Positions 1 to 12,172 of a stretch of 64,000 nucleotides of DNA are shown one piece after another. Source of the DNA: Apoda limacodes (Eukaryota; Arthropoda; Insecta; Lepidoptera; Limacodidae); the NCBI GenBank assembly GCA_946406115.1, contig OX291561.1, positions 3,588,273 through 3,652,272 of the forward strand, written 5' to 3'. Position 1 is the stretch's first letter. Every line of letters starts with the position of its first letter. Both the position numbers and the translations under genes were made by a program. The notes under the pieces were generated by a model. It made no database searches. It worked only from the letters and a program-made list of their open reading frames with translations, and was not told the DNA's origin.

Positions 1-409
1 TTGTATTTTTGTATGTGTGTAACGAATAAACTCAAAAACTACTGGATCAATTTCAAAAAATCATTCATCATTATAATGCTAAATTATCCCTGATTAACAA
101 AGGCTATATTTATTACTAGGAAAAATTAGGAATCCCTACTAAAACAATAATGTAACCCAATGTGCAAAAAAATTGGCCATAAAATGTCTTATATCGCATG
201 CGCTGCGGAAACTATTAATAAAAGCACAAAAAAATGTTTTACAATATTAAAGAACTTCGCAATATGGTATGTCCAACTTTTTTAGTCTTGTCACTTTAAC
301 TCTTTTTTTACATTTAAAAGTTGATAGCGAAATCAGACCATGTTCTCCACCTTTGTATTAATCCTTAACCAAATAAATCATTTCGGTCCTTTGACAGGAC
401 GGCTGTTTG

Positions 410-775
410 TCATATGACCGTAGCGCAGTTGTTAAGCCAAGTAAGAGGCCTTATGGGTGGTTTGAAAACTCCGAAAGTCGAGTGGCTAATAGCTTCTCAA
501 CGATCTCTATGGCCTTAACCTCCTTTATATAGGCCTGTGCCGCTGCAGTAGGGCGTATAACAATTAAGGCGATGTATGTGTATAAATCACGGTTCTATGC
601 CAAGAGGGAGTTCCGAGTGGCTAATATACACCCACATCATACTGTAGGAGACAGCCCCTCTTCACCAACCACTTTAGTGCTACGAGACAGGGGGTGAGCA
701 CATCGCCTTAGCACTGTTTGGGTTTGTATGTGCCCATTTTGCAATAAATCACCAACTTTAGAGTAGTAAAAAAAA
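410..775 (+). mobile_element. Possible SINE with tRNA-like head and poly-A
   Basis: GACCGTAGCGCAGTTGTTAA resembles an A box region, GGTGGTTTGAAAACTCC a decayed B box, and the segment ends at an A-run near 768. Borders and family uncertain. Confidence 0.35.
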
Positions 776-879
776 GAGCAGGGACTTAAAATAATATACC
801 CACTTTTTAATTGTGGAGTAAGTCAGAATTGGACATAGGGAAGGGTAATACAGTAATCCATACTTTGTTGTCTGGAGCA

Positions 880-1020
880 TCCAATTAATTTGAAATTTGG
901 GATAGATAGTTTAATAGATAGATAGAGACTGAGAAAGAAATAGGCTTATTTTTATTCTGTAAAATTCAAAAGTTCCCGTAATAATTATAACCGAATTCCA
1001 CGTGAACGAACTACAGATTG
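880..1020 (+). mobile_element. Helitron interior fragment
   Basis: AAAAGTTCCCGTAATAATTA then TAACCGAATT and GAACGAACTA resemble the middle of the 19632-19946 Helitron. No termini; borders approximate. Confidence 0.4.
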
Positions 1021-1430
1021 CTAAACCAAACTTTCTTATTATAATCAGACAATATCTGTTATAACTACTCCAGGTGTTGCCGTAGAAATATCACGCTGAT
1101 ATCAGAATTAAGTTATATAGTGGGTGAAACAAAATGGGGTAATATGTCAATCATTTAACACAAATCTTAGGTTTTAATACAAAACTTTAAAATTACAAAA
1201 AAAAATCTCAAGCAAATAAAATGACAACCCTAAAATTGGTTTGGGCTTAAGGTTTTTTAAAAGACCTTTGTCTTGAATTCTATTCCAATACCTATTTCTA
1301 AACGCTCCCATAACGGCTTTTTGATAATGCTGGATTAGTATTCTGGTAATGGTACAACATGTATGAATAGTCGGTAAAAGTTGCTGTCACAAATACTAAG
1401 ATGGGAAGAATTCAAAATAAAAAGTCCTGT

Positions 1431-1773
1431 ATTTGGTTATACTGGGGTAAGTAACTATTTGGTTATACTGTGGTAAGTAACTATTTGGTTATACTGTGGT
1501 AAGTAACTATTTGGTTTTACTGTGGTAAGTAACTATTTGGTTATACTGTGGTAAGTAACTATTTGGTTATACTGTGGTAAGTTACTGTTTGGTTATACTG
1601 TGGTAAGTAACTATTTGGTTATACTGTGGTAAGTAACTATTTGGTTATACTGTGGTAAGCAACTATTTGGTTATACTGTGGTAAGTAACTATTTGGTTAT
1701 ACTGTGGTAAGTAACTAGTTGGTTATACTGTGGTAAGTAACTATTTGGTTATACTGTGGTAAGTAACTATTTG
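1431..1773 (+). repeat. 26-bp tandem array, 13 copies
   Basis: The unit is ATTTGGTTATACTGTGGTAA plus GTAACT; 13 head-to-tail copies with about one change per unit at most. Twelve copies keep GGTAAGT and one has GGTAAGC. No spacers, no coding sense. Confidence 0.97.
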
Positions 1774-4043
1774 AAAACGTTTCCCCTATCGGTCATCCTG
1801 AAAACTTTTTTTTTAGGAATAAAGTCACTAGTTATTGAATTATCGCAGCCCATAGAGTCACAAATAAAAAAACTGATTTAAGCATTTATTTATTTATTGG
1901 TACAAGTATAACATAAACTGGAAGACAAGCAAAATTGCTATTAAATCGTGCAATTAAATTAAATAAAGCCTTGAGAGCATTATTTTTAAAAAGTAAAACT
2001 TCCGTTACAATGAATAAGCTCTTACTTCGTCTCTCGACGTAACTATTATTCGTCGGTGAAATGTAGGAAATTAGAAAGTTACGCTATTTAATGTACAGAA
2101 ACCTAACGTACTTTCGGCTAATCTCTAACTGCATAATTTAAAGTCCTTGTCTGTCACAATACTAAATCAGTACAAAATTAAAAATGATGTTTCTCGAATA
2201 TACTTATATAAAATTTCCCGCAAAATCTCAATCTCAATTCAATATAAACTTTACAACCCCTTTTATTGCCCGAGGGGTTAAATTTCTTTAACCTCAGGAT
2301 AATAATAATTCTAACTCACAATTCTAAATTTTGGACTTTATTGTTCAAGATGTTTTGTGATAAGAGAATGAGTGAAAGGTATTTTGCTGAAATAGATTTA
2401 TATACACAATAGGAATATCCTGGAAAACGTTGTTTCGCGATAAATAAGAAAGGAATTAGAGGTTGTATACAATCAAGTAGCATTTTTTCAAGTGTGAGGT
2501 TACTTTAAAAATTGCTCATTATTTGTATACAACCTCTCACGCTTATGTTTCTCCTCCTATCTCTCTCCTCTTTATCACCTCTTCCCCATCCACATCCCCT
2601 ATTCCGACTTTGTTAAATTCACACTGAAAACTCAAACTATAACTCAACTATAATAAACACTTTTTCTCTAAAAGAATACGAGATAAAATTACAACCAATC
2701 AGATTTCATCATTTTAGTCTAGAAAATTTGACTCCGCCCGATATTTAAGATGTGGCGACGGAATAACTCTTAATCTATTACCAGGAAAATCGAAAAATCA
2801 TCACGGCTTTATGGCATGGAAAATGCAAAAAAGGCTACGGAGGCTAAGGTTTTCGGAAACTATTTCTTGCTCTTTGGTCTTTTATTATAATCCCAATGTA
2901 TGAGAGTAGATAAACCACCTACCCCTACCCATACTTATGTTGAAAACACCTTATTATGCAAGAGTTTTATAAACTACTATTATTACTGATAAAAATATCG
3001 CAAAAAGTAAACTATATTTGTAATAAATAAATTAATTGAATTATTTAACAGAGAAAGGCTTCTATTCCTGACGTGGTAGCTTTCAGTAGAAGTTCTATCT
3101 ATATATTATATATAATATATATAAAACGTCTTAAAAACATCTTTAGTGTTTTTCTTCTATAAAAGTACATTTTTGAAATCAGCTTCGTACTAAAAGAAAA
3201 TTAAAAATAACCAATTTTGGCGATAGTTAGGTGAAGTAGCGCTCTTAAGGCTATGGTATACTGTAGCAAAAGCGTGCCGTTTCGACCAGTTTATAAAGGC
3301 ATATTATACTATTGAAGCAAACAAAGAGACACAGTTTCACGCACGATAGGCGCTAGCGTGTGACCGCACGTTGAGAATCTAAATTTTCTCGTTTCTTTGT
3401 CGGTATGAAATTGAAATATTTATTCAGAACTATGAAATTAGCAAATTCAATCGGTCATATTAATTTATATTTTATGAAATAAGAATAAAGAGAATATCAC
3501 GTTTAATTTTCCAAACAATTTGCATTAAAGCCCAAAATTAGAATGTCAGATATTTTTCTAACTGTTTTAAGAATTATTATATAAATTATTATAATATCAG
3601 CAAATCGACTCAATGAATTATATAAATGAACTATAAACACATAATTTTTACACGTCAAAATGTATACTTAGACTGTAACAAAATTAATCAAATTCTTGCA
3701 AACTTTACTCGTTTGGGTATGACAACCAAAATTACCACCATATTTAAATTTATCCTTCCGATTCTAGATCAAAAATTAGCATCACAACGCTGAGTCAGCT
3801 CAAGAAACTGTGACAATTTGTGACCATCGATCCCGGTTTAATCTTTTGAGTGTTGCCAGGACCAGATCCGGTATCGACTGTCCAATGCCCATTAGGAAAT
3901 CGACTGAGCTGGTTTCAGATATTCAAGTGAATTTAGAGCACCTCATCGGCTTTTGTGTGTATAAATAAGTTACGTGAACGAAACGGTAAGCTTAACGAGA
4001 ATCACTTTGTACTATCATCGTTTTTTTTCCACCTTCTTTTGCA
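1774..4043. other. AT-rich non-coding DNA
   Basis: No recognisable gene or mobile element apart from the 2458-2537 inverted repeat and an AT-microsatellite near 3100-3125. Confidence 0.6.
2458..2537. repeat. 15-nt perfect inverted repeat
   Basis: AGAGGTTGTATACAA at 2458-2472 and its complement at 2523-2537 with a 50-nt centre. May be a tiny MITE; too short to be sure. Confidence 0.6.
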
Positions 4044-7000
4044 TTTTTTTTTTTTTTTTTTTTTATACCACTAAGGTGGCAAACAAGCTTACGGCCCGCC
4101 TGATGGTAAGCGGTCACCGTAGCCTATGGACGCTTGCAACACCAGGGGTATCACTTGCGCGTTGCCGACCCTTCAGAAATCTAATAACTTCTTTCTTGAA
4201 GAACTCCATACTGTAGTGCTTGCAGAAAACCTTGGCAGGGAGCTCATTCCACAACTTAAGCGTTCGCGGGAGGAAGTTCTGAAACCGCACTGTACGCGAC
4301 CATTTAGGTTCTAAAGTGTGAGAATGGATTCCCTGCCGATGGCGAGCGGTGCGATGGTAGAAAGTAGCCGTGGGCATCATTTCGAACAATTCCTCAGAAC
4401 ACAACCCATTGTACAAGCGGTAGAACACACACAGTGAAGCAAAGTCTCTCCTCAGACTTAAGGGCTCGATACCGCAAGTGAGTTTGGAATCGTCGACAAT
4501 TCTCACAGCCCGTCGTTGAACCGATTCAAAAGGGCCAAGCTGGTATCCGGGTGCACCTGCCCAGAGATGGCAGCAGTACTCCATATGGGGCCGAACTTGC
4601 TACTTGTAAAGTAACAACCTTTGCCCCGACGTGAAGTACTGCTTCGCTCTGTTGAGTACACCAAGTTTTTTGGACGCCAGCTTCACCTTATCTTGTAAAT
4701 GATCTCGGAACTGAACATCGCTGGAGATGTCGACACCAAGGATCCCAATGCTCTTGGAGATGGAGAGGGGAGTGTTCTGGAATTGTGGTACTACAGTGAA
4801 TGGAGTTTTCTTAGCGGTGAACGCGCACACTTGTGTCTTTGTAGGGTTGAATCGGACCAAGTTTACCCGTCCCCAGTCAGAGACCTGGGACAGTGTGGTC
4901 TCGATTTGAGACACAAGTTCTCCGCGGTTTTCCTCCACAACGGAACGAGGGATGTTTGCACGACCCGTGTAAAAAGCGTCTCCAGTACTGTCATCTGCAT
5001 AGCAATGTATGTTGTTCATGTCCAACATGTCATTGATATGCAGTAGAAACAGCGTAGGAGACAGCTCAGAGCCTTGCGGGACACCAGCATTAATGACCAT
5101 GCTATCAGAGCAACTACCGTCAACTACGGCTCGTATGCGTCTGCCGGACAAAAAGCTAGCCACCCATTTGCACAAACCCTCGGGCACTCCGTAAGATGGC
5201 AACTTCGATAGAAGACCGCGGTGCCAGACCCGATCGAACGCCTTCGCTATGTCCAGGCTACATACCAATGCCTCCCCCTGACTCTCAATGGCTAGTGCCC
5301 ATCGGTGTGTGAGATACACTAGAAGGTCACCAGTCGAGCGACCGTGGCGAAAGCCATATTGACGGTCACTGACCAGATCGTGTACTTCTAGGTATCTTAG
5401 AAGCTGTGTGTTGATCACACGCTCCATCCCCTTAGAGAGGAGAGAGGTCATAGCGATAGGCCTGTAATTCGATGGATCTGATCTATCGCCCTTTTGGGCA
5501 CCGGGTGCACATTCGCAGTCTTCCATGAAGACGGAAATTGCCTAGTGTGGTAGGAAAGCGCGAAGAGGCGCGTGAGTACAGGACATAACTCAGGAGCACA
5601 CTGCTTAAGCACCACTGCTGGTATACCGTCTGGCTCACTCGACTTATGAACGTCTAGAGAAAGTAACGCCCGCCTGATCTCCCGCTGAGTTATGGAGATT
5701 TCCGGCATGGTCTTACCGCACCACGGTATAGTAGGTGGTACAGCGCCTTCATCGTTCATATTCGAGTTCGAGGCAAAGAGACTGCCCAGTAGATCGGCTT
5801 TCTCTTTAGTACTATGGGCCAAGTCACCATCGGTCTTTTGCAGTGGTGGTAACGACGACTGGCAGAAGTTCCCTTCGGCAGCTTTGGCAAGCGACCAGAA
5901 AGCACGACTCCCAGAAGGATAGCTCGCAAGTCGCCCACCTATTTTGCCGATGAATTGGAATTTTGCTCTGGCAGTTGCTTTCTTACTGAACCTCGGGGCA
6001 GCATTTAATTTGCGTTTTAACTCAGAAATATTCGGATCCTTAATATAACGAGCCGTGGTCCAAGCCTCATATGCATTTTGCTTAAGAATTTTAGCTTTTC
6101 TGCAAGACCTATTAAACCACGGTCGTTTTTTGACGCCGGCAGCTACTCGCGGGTTAGGAATATAGCATTCCATACCAGCAAGGAGTGACTGCAGCTGCGC
6201 AGACGTCAGGATCTTCTGAGTTAAAGCAGATCTGCCTCCACGGGTACGATGCGTAAAATTCTCGCAATCTATCCCAGTCTGCCGACTTATAGTGCCACAC
6301 ACGACGCCAATTAGTTGGCCCAGAAGGATCAGGTTGTGTGCATGACACTTGAGTCCAAACGAGACAGTGGTCCGAGGAGCCAAGAGGCGCATCCGCTGAG
6401 ACGGAGTATCCGTCCGGACGTGTAGTCAGCAGAAGGTCCAGTAAGGAGCTCGTATGTTCCTCTATATCTGGTATTCTCGTTGGAGAAAGTACCAGCTGAG
6501 AGAATCCATAGGTCAGAGCAAATTCATGAGCAGATATCCCAGCATAGTTATTGGTTCGAGAACTGAGCCACTCGCGATGGTGGGCGTTAAAGTCTCCCAA
6601 AATAACTAGTTCTGCTGTGGGATATTGCTCTAGAACTTTGTCAGTCGTCAAACTCAGGTGCGTGAAGAGTCGAGTTACGTCCGTGTCACCGCTATGAGAC
6701 CTGTATAGGCACGCATAGATACGAGTGTGGCCGCCGTAATCTACGCGCACCCACAATATCGACAGGTCCCTGTCTTCAAGGCTATGAAGGCGGCGACCGC
6801 AGATATCCTCCCGGACGAACATACATACACCGGCACGACTCACAAAATTGTGCTCAAGTTTGTAACCGGGATAATGAAGGTATGATGTATCGGCCGGGCA
6901 GGATATCTGCGTCTCCGTTAGAAAAAGAATGGTCGGCTGCGCAGTCTCCAGATGGAGGTGGACTGCGTTAAGATTTGCGTGAATACCCCTAATGTTGCAA

Positions 7001-7665
7001 AAGTCCACATTAAATGTGGATGGAGCGGCCGCTGAATAAACTCTGTTTCTTTTATTTCTTGCCATATTTTTTTTTTTTTGAAAGGGTTATTTAGATAAAG
7101 ATGAGGATTCACTGCACTGACAGCTTAGAGGACAAAAGGTGCGGTACTAGAACTGTCCAAGCTCGCCACAGATGATACGGTTGCTGGCACGGCGGGCGGA
7201 AGGGCCCCTGATCCCCCTCTGTTGTAGTAGCCGGGTCCACTCCGGTCTCCTTCTCCGGCACGACTACCACTTCAGATACTTTACACAGGCTGGCGAATCA
7301 GCCTACCAGGGCGGAGATTAAGTGATCCCTGGGTACGGGATCCCCTTCAACCTGCGGGCGGCCAGCGGTCAGCCGTTTCATCAGGTCTCCCTGACCGCCG
7401 AACCAGCACGCCGCGTCTACGCCGAGCATGACAGCAACAAGAACCGCCGGTCCTCCGCTGTCCGCGCAGCGAATCCTCAAAGAGCTCTGGCAACCTTACT
7501 CACCGCCAGGAACACAACACTACTCAATGTTAGTGTTATTATGGCCGCGGTTTTCTGTAAGGTGGAGGTACTTCCCCAGTTCGGGCCGCTCATTCGAGCA
7601 AGTACTCGCTATGCCCTGCTTTAGTTGTTCGGGTGGCTTATTCGAGCGAGTACTTGCAGTGTCCT
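4044..7665 (-). mobile_element. Near full-length dead LINE of the CR1/Jockey group
   Basis: A non-LTR retrotransposon reading right to left: a GC-rich 5' region (about 7665-7066), then an endonuclease-reverse transcriptase gene, then a 3' end with poly-A (poly-T at 4044-4064). Its 3' terminus (ATACCACTAAGGTGGCAAAC on the plus strand) recurs in at least seven fragments in this window, so this is the reference copy for the family. I saw no clear target-site duplication. CR1 versus Jockey clade is not decided by eye. Confidence 0.85.
4114..7065 (-). pseudogene. Endonuclease-reverse transcriptase of the CR1/Jockey-group LINE, broken
   Basis: Domains in order: apurinic-type endonuclease (FLTETQI, VILGDFNAHHREW, SDHCLVW; 7065-6200), linker (6190-5500), reverse transcriptase (LDIAKAFDRVWHRGL, GVPQGSELSPTLF and the catalytic YADD at about 5001-4990), and a C-terminal thumb/tail ending DTPGVASVHRLR. 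Three breaks are visible. One frameshift is near 6185. A one-base loss lies in an A-run (plus-strand T-run 5492-5495), where the frame switches at VPK|KGDRSDP. An in-frame TAG near 4598 sits where the family has a residue between LLYK and QVRPHMEYCC. The element cannot make its own protein. Confidence 0.87.
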
Positions 7666-8277
7666 ACCTCTCTAAAACATGTTATATTTTTTCCAAATTT
7701 CAGCCAAATCAGTTCAGTTGATGTGACGTAAAGAAGTAACAAACATTGTAACAAACTAATAGACTTATTTATCGATTAATAATTGATTAATCGATGCATT
7801 TATTATATCTATAGATATAATACCTATATTACTATTACTGCACTATTAACGTAGGTATTCCCGAACGAAGTGCGTGCCATCAGTACCTAGGTGGTTGTTT
7901 CATGGATGGCACTTCCGTAGGGTTCCATATATCTGATTTTATCTGGATTATTTATTACAGTTCGGGATAAATGAAGTGTTTGTTTAACCCCAGAAGCGGA
8001 AAGGGAAATGAAGCGAAAAGGGAGTTGGAAGCCTTTGTCTGTCTGTCTCTGTCTACGCTATTGTAACTTAGTAATTAATGAAGTAATGTCAAAAATACGA
8101 GGATCCCAACTTTATATTTGTATAAAAGTCTGTCCTGCATAGAGGTTTTGAGTCAGGTTTAGGTAGGTAACGTAGGAAAAGAAAACAGACAATTAAAATA
8201 ATAGTGTTTGAATGAAAGTAACTAAATGTGCAGTGCAAAAAACTTTCCTGACCTTCTGTCCTTGGGTGTTTGTCCGC

Positions 8278-8490
8278 TAGTGTCGATATTTTTTTTTTTT
8301 TGAATGACTACTACAGTTTGGCTGATGCAGCCGTTACTGCTCCACCGTGCTTTTTGAGCTTGCTTTTGCTCACCGTGTGAGAGACTCTGAAGGTCGTGCC
8401 TACGACCGGCGTGAGCCTCGAACCCGAAGGTGAGTCACCGCCAGGAGGAGAGTTCCCCGTTTGAGTTAAATAAATAAATAATAGTGTCGA
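8278..8490 (-). mobile_element. Short 5'-truncated Jockey copy with 9-bp duplication
   Basis: Poly-T at 8290-8301, then the Jockey 3' end (GGCTGATGCAGCC, CGACCGGCGTGAG, CCGAAGGTGAGTCACCGCCA) matching 42235-42440. TAGTGTCGA flanks it at 8278-8286 and 8482-8490. About 195 bp inserted. Confidence 0.82.
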
Positions 8491-8548
8491 AATTGAGAAT
8501 ATCCTACTTTGCTACCTTTAACATCCTACTTTTCAAGTCCAGTTTGAT

Positions 8549-8826
8549 GATAATGTCACCGTAAAATTGTAAATACCGTTAGATTATAATCTATCTAGTA
8601 AGATTGTATACTATGGAACAAAAAATATTATAAAGTGTATCTTTTAGATTATATGAAACTTGATTCGATCGCTCCGCTCGCTACGCTCGCCCCGCATCTA
8701 CGTGATCACAAGAGAAACTGAACCTAACCCACCCAAAAAGATTTATACAGTGCGATTTCCATAGTATACAATCCCACTAGGTAGATTATAATCTAAAGTC
8801 ATTTACAATTTTACGTTGACAATAAC
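8549..8826. mobile_element. Fold-back MITE, ~70-nt arms
   Basis: GTAAAATTGTAAAT, TTAGATTATAATCTA and GATTGTATACTATGGAA in the left arm (8549-8618) recur inverted at 8757-8826 with few mismatches. The centre of about 140 bp contains CGCTCCGCTCGCTACGCTCG. Non-coding; family unknown. Confidence 0.78.
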
Positions 8827-11333
8827 ATTTTTTCCTTAAGCCGTATTCTAATCCAGTGTGTAATAAATATCATTAAAATATAATAAAATTTGATTATTTT
8901 TGACATAATTACAGTTTAAAACCCCTATTTATTTTGTAAACATCCAATTATAAACCTATTACGTATACAAAAGTGGCCGAAACACTTGCATTTCGTTAGA
9001 CTAGGTACGTGACACACGACCACAACCAACGTGAAATCTTTGAAAAACTGAGTTAAAATTTTCTATAAGAGGTAAGAAATAGCCTTGTAATAGACATATA
9101 AACGGTTCACCTGACGGAGCAGTAAGCGTAGCGTATATGGACGCTTTTTCCCTAGCTCCCGTACAAAATGCGTAAATATCAGAAGAATTTTCATGTCATA
9201 TCTCGGTGCCTCGCTCTGAATTTGGGTAAGGGCGTTTGATACCAATAAAAAAACTTGAATCAATGTGCTGGTTATATCTGTGGGGTTTTTTTTTGTTAAC
9301 TTAATATTTTAAAAATGAAGTTTAATTAGAAATTTTACTAAAATCGGTTCTCTAGAATTGCCTACGACTATTCTGTGTGAGGCATCTTTCTGTTGATTTT
9401 TTATCAGCAGCGCATGTTATTAGCATACTTTTTTAGTTTCCACATTAGAATTGAATATAATGTCATTCAAATGACTAAATATAACATTTTCTAATCTAAC
9501 CTCGAATTCCATGAGCAGATCCACAAAATATATAGCACCACTATTGGTCAAAATCTTCTATAAAAAAAAACTGAAAAAGTAATTAATTAGATATACATAA
9601 TAGAAAAACCACCAATTACACACATACCTAATTACAACGCAGTTTTATTCCTCGAAAGCTAAAATAAAGATTTTAAAATGTCGGCGGTACAGAACTATAT
9701 TTGTCAATCTTGAAGCACGTGTGTCCGTTCCAAATTAAATATAATAACAAGGAGCTGATGATATAAATCAACAGAGGAATATAATTAAATTTTAAATCGT
9801 ATTTATTCACACGGTAAATCAAAGAGGGTGAAACAGTAGGAAGATACTCGCTATGATAAATGGCTCTTTATCGAGGGGTGGTTTAGATTGGGGTGGGAAA
9901 GCTTGCTTGTCGGGGTGTTCTAGCAATCCTGTCAACCACTTACCTATATCAATATCATTAAATGGAAGTAAGTACTAAAACTTTTAAAGTCGGTCGGTGG
10001 TAAAAATGAATAATTGGTGATAAAAAATAAATAAATGGCACTCACGTTTTAGGGTTTTGTATTTCTTTGCTTAGCAAAAAATACAAAACCCTAAAACGTG
10101 AGTGCCATTCCTATTTTCAGCCTAAATATAGTTTTTAAGGCAAGTTAAAAAATTGGTCGTAAAAGCTTGCCAAGACTAAAATATATACTAGGAAGAGCTT
10201 GGAATATGGCGTAATTAAAGATCTTGGTAACGTGATTTGCTATAAAAATTAAATGGCGACTGCCTCTGCCTCATGAAAATCGATGTTTCAAGCGAACAGA
10301 CGGATATAACGAAAATGCACTGTATCCGTTTGTATCATTTGGCCAAGGAAACTTGAAGAAGAAGGCAAAGATTTTTTTTTTTCCTTGAGTGCTTCCCTCT
10401 ATACTTTACATGATGTACTATCGCGTCATTGCTGCTTAGCTTTGTTATTTTCTTAAACACAGCCATCTACCGGATTTTATACACACTACTTCCTTATCTG
10501 TATCAGTACAGATTCAAAAAGAAACAGCTGCAGCATGGTGGCAAAGGATTTTTAACCTTCTAAAGGATGTCGCTACTAACAACATAATCATTTCATAATT
10601 TTGTAAATGAAAAAAATGTGAAAATTATAATTGATTTTTTATTCCTCTAAAACTCTCCAAAAATAATAGTTGAAAAATCTGCCAAGTACACGCATTAAGT
10701 TTAAGTTCCATAAAACGAAAATTATTTGGAATAGCCGAAAAACTTGTAAACGATTTTGCAAGGTTTAACGTATTTATACAAGGCTATATTATCATGATAA
10801 TATCAAGGAGGTGTTACACATTTTTTTTACTCAAGAAGTCAATAACTTGAACACCAACACTTAGGCATGTCAAGAACTATTTAACTGTCAACTAATATCG
10901 ATTATGAGTCATTCTCATACGACTTTCCGTATGGCACTCCTTTTCCATTGCAATCGACTACCTATTGGCATATTATAGGTATGTCTGTCGTGGCCAGATC
11001 TTAAAATTGATCACTTCATGATGTGGATGAACATTTCATGAAATGGTAGTATTTCATGATACAGCCAGCCAAAACTGACTACATCTTTTTAACGTCAACG
11101 TTTACTGATAATGCCAACCCACGTTTCATTAATGTACAATTCCAATTAAAAAAGGGTACAGAAAATTAAAAAATAAATAAGGATCAATGTAGCCCTTGAA
11201 AGTACAAAAATTAGCTTAAAAATTAACCAATAACTTACAAGGGTGAAGATCTGCATTCAAATAAAAAGTCAATTGCAATTAAATCAGTGTTTTTTTAATT
11301 AACTCACAGATATAGATATTTTGAACTAAAAAC
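8827..11333. other. AT-rich non-coding DNA
   Basis: Apart from the hairpin at 10034-10109, nothing with coding or repeat structure that I can name. Short frames (for example 9063-9263) show no domain or codon pattern. Confidence 0.55.
10034..10109. repeat. Perfect hairpin, 31-nt arms
   Basis: 10034-10064 is the exact reverse complement of 10079-10109 (AATGGCACTCACGTTTTAGG...); loop of 14 nt, itself partly paired (TTTGC/GCAAA). Confidence 0.96.
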
Positions 11334-11690
11334 ATATGTTATTAAAAACAAGATAAAGCCCTCAGTGCAAAAGGAACATTTTTACTTCCATCAATTATCT
11401 TATTTAAAACTCAAATTATTCATTGTAGCTTATACAAAGCTGCTTGTTAAAAATGATAAAGGCGCATTGCAGCTTGAAAGTTTCTTATTTTTTAAAGAAA
11501 AAAGCAAATTGCAGTTTGTATCAAGATAATTTTTGGAATGTAATAAGGAACATTGTTGCTTCTATCATGCTCTTATTTAAAACTGAAAAGACTAATAGTA
11601 GCTTGTACAAATCTGCTTATTCGATATTAAAAAAGGTGTATTGTTGCTACTTTAAAGTTATTTTATTCCGATTAACAAGAATGTGTAAAG
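11334..11690 (+). repeat. Degenerate ~44-bp tandem repeat
   Basis: ATTGTAGCTT-like motifs at 11378 (diverged), 11422, 11466, 11508, 11552, 11595 and 11640 have spacings of 42-45. GGAACATT at 11373 and 11547 with shared flanks indicates a four-unit higher-order period of about 174 bp. The open frame 11444-11770 across it is a by-product. Confidence 0.6.
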
Positions 11691-11901
11691 GAGATCCGCT
11701 ACATCACTCTCTTTACCAGACCGAAGGAAGGAATCTTGAAAATGCCAAGTTAATGCGCCGTCTAAAGTGAGTCGGGAGCCCGGCGTTTTGTGTGATGAGA
11801 AGCGTACGGTTGACTATTGGTCCGCTACTGGCAGATGAAGGAGAAGGCTGGCTTGCTGCGGAAGATGCACCCTTCAGGCGAGGTGTACTGCATGTGGATT
11901 T

Positions 11902-11980
11902 GTTTTTCTGAACTGTCAATACAGTTGGCTGTCGCAGCCATTACTGCTTCACCGTGCTTTTAGGGCGAGAATTTGGACGA
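11902..11980 (-). mobile_element. Jockey 3' fragment
   Basis: CAGTTGGCTGTCGCAGCCAT and TTACTGCTTCACCG match 42238-42270 of the Jockey element in the same orientation. No poly-T run or duplication is clear. The GC-richer 11713-11901 beside it is unidentified. Confidence 0.65.
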
Positions 11981-12172
11981 GGAGTGGATGAGGTCCACTG
12001 TTGTTCACTTTTTAACCCCCGACGCAAAAACAGAGGGTGTTATAAGTTTAACGTGTCTGTCTGTGTTATCGTACCTCCTAAACGGATGAACCGATTTTCG
12101 TTTAGTATTTTATGTGTCATAGATAATTTTATCACGAGCGTTCTTAGCCATGTTTCATGAAAATCTGTTTAA

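Noticed and set aside
3852..3875. hAT-like terminus (GTGTTGCCAGGACC)
   Set aside because: No partner terminus or duplication found.
4699..5194. Plus-strand frames of 60-115 codons
   Set aside because: Antisense to the reverse transcriptase of the CR1/Jockey-group LINE.
7298..7721. Short open frames in the GC-rich stretch right of the LINE
   Set aside because: They lie in the LINE 5' region, overlap on both strands and show no domain. An ORF1 could not be demonstrated.
11444..11770. 108-codon open frame
   Set aside because: Runs across the degenerate 44-bp repeat, with low-complexity composition and no domain.
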